From DASWKG01 sp036396755 (GTDB lineage Bacteria > Actinomycetota > UBA4738 > CALAEC01): a stretch of DNA of 9,765 bases. The notes below the pieces were generated by a model that worked only from the letters and a program-made list of their open reading frames with translations, did not search any database and was not told where the DNA came from. The stretch spans positions 1-9,765 of the forward strand of contig DASWKG010000163.1 in NCBI GenBank assembly GCA_036396755.1, in the 5' to 3' direction. Position numbers and translations under genes: made by a program. Of this stretch, positions 1 to 5,597 are shown in pieces. The number at the start of each line of letters is the position of its first letter. Position 1 is the first letter of the stretch.

Positions 1-267
1 TCCGCGTACCGTGCGGACACCGGTGCGGGGGCGGGCCCCAACTGCTCGCTTCCGAGCCAGATCACCAAGTACGAGCCCGCGCTGCAGGCGCAGTGCGTCG
101 AGGCGCCCGTCTCCGCCGTCACCTCCACCGACCGCGCCGTCTCGTCGCCGTCGGAGGTTCCTGGCGTGTCTCTCGACTCGGCGATCTTGCCGGCGCTCGC
201 TGCGGTTGCCCTGGGAGCCGCGGCCATCGTGCTGCGCATCCGGGCCCGGCAGCTGCGGGTCGCCTGA
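1..267 (+). CDS. C-terminal fragment of a membrane-anchored exported protein (5' end outside window)
   Basis: Frame 1 is open from the first base to a TGA at 265-267, giving 88 residues of a gene that starts upstream. The visible part has two cysteines (residues 15 and 32), then a Ser/Thr/Pro/Val-rich linker (about 36-60). A hydrophobic segment follows at about 62-78 (ILPALAAVALGAAAIVL), and an Arg-rich tail (RIRARQLR) ends the protein. This is the usual layout of an extracellular protein held by one C-terminal membrane helix with a cytoplasmic stop-transfer tail. The extracellular domain is not in the window, so its function cannot be told. The next gene follows after 61 nt on the same strand and also encodes an exported protein. 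A longer reading in another frame overlaps this region, but it is Arg/Pro/Ser-rich and looks like a shadow. The call as coding rests on the clean membrane-anchor pattern; identity is unknown. Confidence 0.72.
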   Translation, partial: SAYRADTGAGAGPNCSLPSQITKYEPALQAQCVEAPVSAVTSTDRAVSSPSEVPGVSLDSAILPALAAVALGAAAIVLRIRARQLRVA

Positions 268-328
268 CGGCGTCCCGTTGGGGGATCGGAGGAACGAAGG
301 CGGCATGGCGACGAAGGGGAGGTTCTCG
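268..328 (+). other. Short intergenic spacer with no clear promoter or terminator
   Basis: These 61 nt separate the membrane-anchored fragment from the secreted-protein gene. I see two Shine-Dalgarno-like stretches (288-292 and 316-322) but no convincing -10/-35 pair and no hairpin followed by a T tract. The two genes may therefore be cotranscribed, although this is only inferred from spacing and orientation. Confidence 0.4.
316..322 (+). promoter_or_regulatory. Ribosome binding site that fixes the start of the 329 gene
   Basis: GGGGAGG lies 6 nt before the ATG at 329. This favours 329 over the in-frame ATG at 305, which has only a weaker GAAGG 4 nt upstream and would put eight polar residues before the signal peptide. 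Confidence 0.6.
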
Positions 329-958
329 ATGAAGCGACTCACGATCTTCGTGCTCCTGGCAGGAGTGGTGGCTTCGGCCGCCACTCCGGGAGCGGCAAAC
401 GGCCCGCAGCGAGAGGGGGCTGCCGAGCAGCGCCTCCCGTTCGAGTTCTTCATGACCCACTACGAGCTCCTGGGCGATCCCGATGATCCCTCGGGGGTCC
501 GGTACCACTCGAACGGCGAGCCGTTCGCGCTGGCGCCGGATGGGAGCCGAGTCCTGATTTCGGGGAACGGCTCCTGGGACCCCGCCTCCGGGCGGGTCCG
601 CGGCGGCGGCCAGTACGTGATCCGCAAGGGAGGCCAGGTCCAGGCGAGCGGCGACTGGCAGCCCATCGAGTTCGTCAGCTTCCGGATGCTCGCCGGTTGG
701 TGGGGGATCCCCGGGTGGAAGGAGAAGGGCTGGCAGGGTTCGCCGGGATCGGCGTCGTTCTCGGGATTCCTGAGGATGCGCGTCGAGCTCGAGGGGATGG
801 GCCAGGGGCTCCTGACGGTGTGGTGCCTGATGCCCGAGGTCCGCATGCCCGGCGACCACATCTCCGACGGCATCACGCTCACCGGCGGCCCGTTCAACTT
901 CAGCGACTACCACAAGACGGAGCGCTCGTTCGAAGGGGCCATGTTCTACGGCCCGTAG
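329..958 (+). CDS. Secreted protein of unknown function with signal peptide (209 aa)
   Basis: The product begins with a typical Sec signal peptide: MKR, a hydrophobic core to about residue 18, and probable cleavage near residue 23 (PGAA|NG). The mature protein of about 185 residues is rich in Gly, aromatics and beta-type alternation. It has a recurrent pattern at about 78-118: GNGSW, GGGQYVIRKGG, ASGDW, then FVSF. From memory, this G-x-G-x-W / GGGxY / SGxW / SF pattern occurs in small exported actinobacterial proteins of unknown function. I infer a beta-barrel or beta-sandwich fold but cannot name a family. There is one cysteine (166), so no internal disulfide is possible. There is no lipobox, membrane anchor or recognisable catalytic motif. 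The gene sits between two other exported-protein genes on the same strand, suggesting a cell-envelope or extracellular role. The alternative ATG at 305 would add eight residues. Confidence 0.75.
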   Translation: MKRLTIFVLLAGVVASAATPGAANGPQREGAAEQRLPFEFFMTHYELLGDPDDPSGVRYHSNGEPFALAPDGSRVLISGNGSWDPASGRVRGGGQYVIRKGGQVQASGDWQPIEFVSFRMLAGWWGIPGWKEKGWQGSPGSASFSGFLRMRVELEGMGQGLLTVWCLMPEVRMPGDHISDGITLTGGPFNFSDYHKTERSFEGAMFYGP

Positions 959-1003
959 CAGGGCTCGACGCGACAGGGCAATGCGCAGAGCCCCTCCGGG
1001 GGC

Positions 1004-1030
1004 GCCCTCCGCCGATCGCAGGCGGAAGGC
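1004..1030 (+). terminator. GC-rich hairpin between the two secreted-protein genes (possible weak terminator)
   Basis: GCCCTCCGCC (1004-1013) pairs with GGCGGAAGGC (1021-1030) around a 7-nt loop, forming a 10-bp stem with one C-A mismatch. No T tract follows, so it may attenuate, protect the upstream 3' end, or do nothing. It lies in the 116-nt gap (959-1074), in which I see no convincing promoter. Confidence 0.35.
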
Positions 1031-1061
1031 TGAGGGATGAAGGCGAGCCCGCACCGAGTCG

Positions 1062-1068
1062 AGGGGGG
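1062..1068 (+). promoter_or_regulatory. Ribosome binding site of the large modular secreted protein
   Basis: AGGGGGG lies 6 nt before the ATG at 1075. It supports this start over the in-frame ATG at 1087, whose only purine-rich stretch (GAGG) directly abuts the codon. Confidence 0.6.
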
Positions 1069-1074
1069 TTTGGG

Positions 1075-4000
1075 ATGAGAACGAGGATGACATCGAGGCC
1101 GGGCGGGCTTCTCCGATCGGCCAACGGCCTGCTGGTGGTGGTGGCGATGGCGGCGTCGCTCCTCATCGGGGCGTCACCGGCCGGGGCGGCGACCCCGCCC
1201 GCGAACGACAACCTCGCCGACGCGCTCGACATCGCGGGCGCCTCGGGGACCTGGAACGGCAGCAACGTCGACGCCACCGCCGAGGCCGGCGAGCCGAACC
1301 ATGGCAGCTACCCCGGCGATGAGGCCCAGGCCTCCGTCTGGTTCGCGTGGGAGGCCCCGTCGGATGGGACCTTCCAGTTCGACACCCTGGGCAGCGGGGT
1401 CTTCGACACTCAGCTCGGGATCTACATGGGTAACGTCTATCCGCTGACGTACGTGGCCGACAACGACGACATCGGCGGGAGCAACTACCGGAGCCTCATC
1501 GCCTTCCCGGCGCAGGCCGGGACGGTCTACAAGATCGCGATCGACGGATGGGGCGGAGAAACGGGCGACCTCACCCTGAACTGGGCCGCGGCGGAGACCG
1601 TGGACAACGACACCTTCCCGGGCCATGCCATCGCGGGAGCCAGCGGATCGACCCAGGGCTCCACCTCCGGCGCCACCGGAGAGCCGGGTGAGCCCGAGAA
1701 CGAGCCGACCTATTCCGATCCGGTCGCCTCGGTCTGGTACGCATGGGAGGCGCCACAGGACGGCAGCGTCGGGTTCGAGGCCTGCGAGACGGGCCCGAAC
1801 TTCTGGCCGACGATGGGCGCCTACACGGCGGACGACCCGAACGACCCGGCCGTGAGCGCCCTCACGCGGGTTTCCTCCACCGATGACGACTGCGTCCTGC
1901 CGGCGTTCGGTGCGATCGCTGGCACCACGTACTACATCTCGATCGACGGGTTCGACGACGACGAGGGGGACTTCCTGCTGACGTGGGAGCTCGCGGTGGC
2001 TCCCGCCAACGACGACCTCGCCGACGCCCTTCGGATCGAGGGCGAGTCCGGGACGGTGACTGGCTCGAACGCCGGGGCCACCGGCGAGACCGGCGAGCCC
2101 GACCACGGCGACCTCGACGCCGACCCGGCCCAGGCGTCGATCTGGTTCTCGTGGGAGGCGCCGTCGGGCGGCAGGTATCAGTTCGACACGCTGGGCAGCG
2201 GGCTCGACGACACTCAGCTGGCGATCTACAGGGGCAGCGCCTTCCCGCTGACCCTGGTCGCCGAGAACGAGGACATCGACACGGACGGCGGGAACTGGCT
2301 GAGCCTGCTGGGCTTCGAGGCCCAGGCCGGGACGACCTACCTCATCGCGGTCGACGGCTACGACAGCGCCACGGGACCCATCACCCTCAACTGGGCGAGG
2401 GATCGCGACGGCGACGGCGTGATCGACGCCGACGACAACTGCGTCGATGACCCGAACCCCGGTCAGGCCGACCACGACGGCGACGGCCAGGGTGACGCGT
2501 GTGACCCGGACGACGCCTTCGTGATCCCGGCGGGCTCGGAGGTGACCTTCACGTCGACGCTGAGCGCATGCAACCAGCTCGAGGTGGGCTACGAGGTGAA
2601 TGGCGAGCTGAGCCCGGTGGCGAGCAAGCCGTACGGGTGCGGCTCCACCCCCCAGCTGGTGGAGCAGGCGGCGTTCCCGGAGTCCGTGCGGCTGCGCGTC
2701 TACCTGAGGGATCTCACCTGCCAACGTACTTTCTTCCAGGACGGCACGCCCCGCGACCACGCGGCGGTCGTCCACGGCGATCCCTCATCGGTCCTGCTCT
2801 CGGACTCGGGTGCTTTCTGTGAGTACGCCGACAGCGACCTCGAGGGCGACCTGCACCCCCACCTGCCCGACGGGTGGAACGCGCGGGTGGACGTGTCGAT
2901 CGGATCGCAGCCCCTGAACTCGCCGCCCGTGGCATCAGGGCACGAGTTCTCGGTGCCACACCGCGGCCAGGCGGCCTTCTCGCTGCTTCCGTTGGTCTCC
3001 GACCCCGACGGCGACCCGCTGACCTTCGAGCTCGACGGCGAGAACGGCGGGGCCGGCAAGGGCACCGTGACCCTCACCGGCCACGAGGTCAGCTACACGC
3101 CGACGGTCGAGGCCAGCGGGGAGGACGACGCGTTCCGGTACCGGGCCGTTGATGACGAGGGCGCGGCCAGCGACTGGGCGACGGTGACCGTCCACATCAC
3201 GAACACCGCGCCCGAGGCGGGAGACGTCGAGGCCGGGACGAGCCACCTGACCTCGGTGGAGATCGTGCTCCTCGGCACCGACGCGGAGTTCGATTCCCTC
3301 ACCTTCCGGGTGGAGGACGACCCCGCCCTCGGGACGGTCGAGATCGACGGGGACCGGGCCACGTACACGCCTACCGGCGACTTCGTGGGCAGCGACTCGT
3401 TCACCTACACGGCCTTCGACGGCGGGTACCGGTCCGGGCCGGCCACGGTGACGGTGGAGCTCACCAACGAGCCGCCCACCGCCACGGTCGAGCTCGATCC
3501 GGAGAACCCGACCACCGACCAGACGCTCACGGCCTCGGTCACCGGCTCGGACACCGACGGGGACGACCTCTCTTACACCTATCACTGGATGGTGGGAGGC
3601 AACGAGGTCGCGTCCTCTGGGGCGACCACGTCGGCGACCGACACCTTCGAGCTCGCCCCGGCGGACCACGGCGATGCGGGGGACGAGGTGAAGGTCACGG
3701 TCGAGGTCAGCGACGGGCACGGGAACATCGAGGCCGAGGACGCGGTGACGGTGGCCACGCCCCCCGCCGGCGCCTCGCCCTACGAGATGAAGGGCCAGGC
3801 CGCGGAGCGGCTGGAAGGGATGGCGAACGGCTCGAGCGGATGGCTGCGGGACCGGCTGCGCAAGGCCGCGGAGCACATCCGGAAGGGCCTGAAGGCGGAT
3901 CTCTGGGCGTCGGAGGATGAGCTGACCGACAAGGGGAAGAAGACGTTCGAGGAGGACCGGAAGGCCCTCAAGGAGTTGGAGCGGGTGCTCGACCAGCAGG

Positions 4001-4314
4001 GGATCTCGGAGGAGCTTCGCGACTCCGTGCTGGAGGTCATCGAGGACCTCCTCCTGCCGGCGAACGAGGTCCTTGCCACCGACATGATCGACCGCGCAGT
4101 GGAGGCGGCGGGCGCCGCCTCCTGCATCCGGCAGGTTCTCGCCGGGAAGTGCCGGGAGGTCTGGCGGGAGATCGACCGGGCGAACCAGGCCATGACCAAG
4201 GCCGGGCAGGCGATCGCCGGGTTCGACTACGAAACCGGCCTCCACCACGAGGGCGACGCCTGGCACCACGGCAACAAGGCCGAGGACATGGCGTTCGACT
4301 ACGAAACGGGGTAG
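1075..4314 (+). CDS. Large modular secreted/surface protein: three PPC-like repeats, TSP3-type Ca linker, Ig/cadherin-like domains, helical C-terminal module (1079 aa)
   Basis: Residues 1-38 are a long signal peptide (basic start, hydrophobic core about 18-32, AGA|AT cleavage). Three tandem repeats follow at 43-170, 177-304 and 311-440. Each has NDxxxxA, GEPxH or a similar acidic stretch, SVWFxWEAP, FDT, and AGTxYxIxIDG, then closes in LNW or LTW. This resembles bacterial pre-peptidase C-terminal (PPC)-like beta-sandwich domains. Residues 442-480 form a thrombospondin type 3-like linker (DRDGDGVIDADDNC ... DHDGDGQGDACD), probably calcium-binding. Residues about 481-610 are an unrecognised domain with cysteines 499, 522, 549 and 582. 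Three Ig-like domains follow: about 614-709 (cadherin-like, DPDGDPLTF), 710-797, and 798-893 (PKD-like, DTDGDDLSY). Residues 900-1079 are a charged helical module. There is no LPxTG, terminal membrane helix or enzyme motif. An adhesive or structural extracellular role is inferred. The acidic composition fits an exported Ca-binding protein. The gene ends just before a strong terminator. Confidence 0.85.
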   Translation: MRTRMTSRPGGLLRSANGLLVVVAMAASLLIGASPAGAATPPANDNLADALDIAGASGTWNGSNVDATAEAGEPNHGSYPGDEAQASVWFAWEAPSDGTFQFDTLGSGVFDTQLGIYMGNVYPLTYVADNDDIGGSNYRSLIAFPAQAGTVYKIAIDGWGGETGDLTLNWAAAETVDNDTFPGHAIAGASGSTQGSTSGATGEPGEPENEPTYSDPVASVWYAWEAPQDGSVGFEACETGPNFWPTMGAYTADDPNDPAVSALTRVSSTDDDCVLPAFGAIAGTTYYISIDGFDDDEGDFLLTWELAVAPANDDLADALRIEGESGTVTGSNAGATGETGEPDHGDLDADPAQASIWFSWEAPSGGRYQFDTLGSGLDDTQLAIYRGSAFPLTLVAENEDIDTDGGNWLSLLGFEAQAGTTYLIAVDGYDSATGPITLNWARDRDGDGVIDADDNCVDDPNPGQADHDGDGQGDACDPDDAFVIPAGSEVTFTSTLSACNQLEVGYEVNGELSPVASKPYGCGSTPQLVEQAAFPESVRLRVYLRDLTCQRTFFQDGTPRDHAAVVHGDPSSVLLSDSGAFCEYADSDLEGDLHPHLPDGWNARVDVSIGSQPLNSPPVASGHEFSVPHRGQAAFSLLPLVSDPDGDPLTFELDGENGGAGKGTVTLTGHEVSYTPTVEASGEDDAFRYRAVDDEGAASDWATVTVHITNTAPEAGDVEAGTSHLTSVEIVLLGTDAEFDSLTFRVEDDPALGTVEIDGDRATYTPTGDFVGSDSFTYTAFDGGYRSGPATVTVELTNEPPTATVELDPENPTTDQTLTASVTGSDTDGDDLSYTYHWMVGGNEVASSGATTSATDTFELAPADHGDAGDEVKVTVEVSDGHGNIEAEDAVTVATPPAGASPYEMKGQAAERLEGMANGSSGWLRDRLRKAAEHIRKGLKADLWASEDELTDKGKKTFEEDRKALKELERVLDQQGISEELRDSVLEVIEDLLLPANEVLATDMIDRAVEAAGAASCIRQVLAGKCREVWREIDRANQAMTKAGQAIAGFDYETGLHHEGDAWHHGNKAEDMAFDYETG
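1201..2394 (+). repeat. Three tandem ~390-nt coding repeats (PPC-like domains)
   Basis: The units are 1201-1584, 1603-1986 and 2005-2394 (128, 128 and 130 residues). Units 1 and 3 are clearly closest: both read ANDxLADAL, QASxWFxWEAP, QFDTLGSG, DTQL, FxAQAGT and TLNW, and they share many identical bases. Unit 2 is more diverged. It carries a more acidic stretch (GEPENEP) and two cysteines (236 and 273) that could form a disulfide absent from the others. The pattern suggests domain duplication within the gene, with unit 2 evolving faster or being acquired earlier. Confidence 0.8.
4221..4307 (+). repeat. 15-bp direct repeat encoding FDYETG at the C-terminus
   Basis: GTTCGACTACGAAAC occurs at 4221-4235 and again, identically, at 4293-4307, exactly 72 nt (24 codons) apart. 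Both copies encode FDYETG; the second is followed directly by the stop codon. The spacing keeps the reading frame, and the segment between is His-rich (LHHEGDAWHHG). It may be the remains of a tandem 24-residue helical repeat. Confidence 0.7.
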
Positions 4315-4337
4315 GCCGGATCGGAATGGGACCAACG

Positions 4338-4366
4338 AGGGGGGCGGCCGGACGAGCCGCCCCCCT
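4338..4366 (+). terminator. Strong GC hairpin terminator between the surface-protein gene and metK
   Basis: AGGGGGGCGGC (4338-4348) pairs perfectly with GCCGCCCCCCT (4356-4366) around a 7-nt loop (CGGACGA), giving an 11-bp stem. It starts 24 nt after the upstream stop codon. Only two T residues (4366-4367) follow the C run, so it is not a textbook U-tract terminator, but hairpins with short or absent U tracts are common in high-GC actinobacteria. It separates the exported-protein block from the metK operon. Confidence 0.75.
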
Positions 4367-4371
4367 TCCCG

Positions 4372-4402
4372 TTCGGGTGGCGTCGGTGGGGCGCGCTAGA
4401 AT
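4372..4402 (+). promoter_or_regulatory. Probable promoter of the metK operon, likely giving a leaderless mRNA
   Basis: TAGAAT at 4397-4402 matches the actinobacterial -10 pattern TANNNT, and exactly 7 nt separate it from the metK ATG at 4410. Transcription would therefore begin at or next to the start codon. A weak -35-like TTCGGG lies at 4372-4377 with a long 19-nt spacer. No Shine-Dalgarno sequence precedes the ATG; the only G-run (4385-4391) is 18 nt away. There is no room for a SAM riboswitch between this promoter and the gene. Confidence 0.5.
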
Positions 4403-4409
4403 CGCGCGC

Positions 4410-5597
4410 ATGAAGCGCCGCCACCTGTTCACCTCGGAGTCCGTGACCGAGGGCCACCCCGACAAGCTGGCCGACCAGATCTCCGACGCCGTGCTCGACG
4501 CCGTGCTGACCGGCGACCCCAACGGCCGGGTCGCGTGCGAGACGCTCGTGACCTCGGGCCTGGCGATGGTCGCGGGTGAGATCAGCACCGACACCTACGT
4601 CGACATCCGCCGGGTCGTGCGAAACACGATCACCGAGGTCGGCTACGTCGACCCGCGCCTGGGGATCGACGGCGAGGCCTGCGGCGTGATCACCGCGATC
4701 CAGGAGCAGGCCGGCGACATCGCCCAGGGCGTCGACACGCCCCTCGAGCGCCGCGGCGGCTCCGAGGACGCCCTCGACGAGCTCGGCGCCGGCGACCAGG
4801 GCATGATGATCGGCTACGCGTGCCGCGAGACCGACGAGCTGATGCCCGCGCCCATCGCGATCGCGCACCGCCTCGTGAAGCGCCTCGCCGACGTACGCAA
4901 GGCCGGTGTGATCCCGTACCTCCGCCCCGACGGGAAGAGCCAGGTGACGATCGAGTACGAGGAGGAGCGGCCGCTCCGCGTGCACACCGTCGTCGTCTCG
5001 GCCCAGCACCGCGAGGAGGTCGACGTCGACACGCTCCTCACGCCCGACGTCGTCTCCGAGGTGATCGACCCGGTGCTCGCCGAGATCGGCCTCGACGCCA
5101 CCGACGTGCGCCAGCTCGTGAACCCCACCGGCCGCTTCGAGATGGGCGGCCCGGCCGCCGACACCGGCCTCACGGGCCGGAAGATCATCGTCGACACCTA
5201 CGGCGGCATGGTGCCGCACGGCGGCGGGTGCTTCAGCGGCAAGGACCCCACCAAGGTCGACCGCTCCGGCGCCTACATGTCCCGCTACGTGGCGAAGAAC
5301 ATCGTCGCGGCCGGCCTCGCCGACCGCGCGCAGATCCAGGTGGCGTACGCGATCGGCACCGCGCGGCCGGTCTCGTTCGTGCTCGACACCTTCGGGACCG
5401 CCCGGGTCGACCCCGTGCGTCTCGAGGAGGAGATCCCCGAGCTGTTCGACTTCCGCCCCGCGGCGATCATCCGCGACCTCGACCTGCGGCGCCCGATCTA
5501 CAAGGAGACCGCCGCGTACGGGCACTTCGGCCGCAAGGGCCTCCCCTGGGAGGAGACCGACCGGGTCGAGGATCTCCGCCGGGCGTTCAACCCGTAG
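4410..5597 (+). CDS. metK: S-adenosylmethionine synthase (methionine adenosyltransferase)
   Basis: This cytoplasmic enzyme makes S-adenosylmethionine from methionine and ATP. The 395-residue product has the usual family length and all hallmarks. The N-terminus is LFTSESVTEGHPDK (about 6-19), with the ATP-contacting His16 and Asp18. The signature GAGDQG is at 126-131, and the phosphate-binding loop GGGCFSGKD is at 271-279, followed by PTKVDRSGAY. The usual loop is GGGAFSGKD, so Ala is replaced by Cys at 274. The ATG at 4410 places LFTSES at the normal distance from the start. Reading further upstream would run through the terminator and promoter. It is the first gene of the metK-priA-def-fmt-rsmB cluster, and its stop codon overlaps the priA start by one base. 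Expression probably starts from the TAGAAT promoter as a leaderless message. Identification is secure. Confidence 0.97.
   Translation: MKRRHLFTSESVTEGHPDKLADQISDAVLDAVLTGDPNGRVACETLVTSGLAMVAGEISTDTYVDIRRVVRNTITEVGYVDPRLGIDGEACGVITAIQEQAGDIAQGVDTPLERRGGSEDALDELGAGDQGMMIGYACRETDELMPAPIAIAHRLVKRLADVRKAGVIPYLRPDGKSQVTIEYEEERPLRVHTVVVSAQHREEVDVDTLLTPDVVSEVIDPVLAEIGLDATDVRQLVNPTGRFEMGGPAADTGLTGRKIIVDTYGGMVPHGGGCFSGKDPTKVDRSGAYMSRYVAKNIVAAGLADRAQIQVAYAIGTARPVSFVLDTFGTARVDPVRLEEEIPELFDFRPAAIIRDLDLRRPIYKETAAYGHFGRKGLPWEETDRVEDLRRAFNP

Noticed and set aside
11..328. Open extension upstream of the 329 gene, giving a 315-residue protein
   Set aside because: The added 106 residues are Arg/Pro/Ser-rich, lie over the membrane-anchor frame of the preceding gene, and would bury an obvious signal peptide inside the protein.
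697..1074. Longer reading of the large secreted protein, starting inside the preceding gene
   Set aside because: The extension is low-complexity shadow sequence; the signal peptide and ribosome binding site place the start at 1075.
4315..4409. Possible SAM riboswitch upstream of metK
   Set aside because: The 95-nt gap is occupied by a terminator hairpin and a promoter whose -10 box ends 7 nt before the ATG, leaving no transcribed leader.
4149..4409. Upstream extension of metK
   Set aside because: It would run through the 3' end of the surface-protein gene, the terminator and the promoter; MetK homologs begin a few residues before LFTSES, which fits the ATG at 4410.
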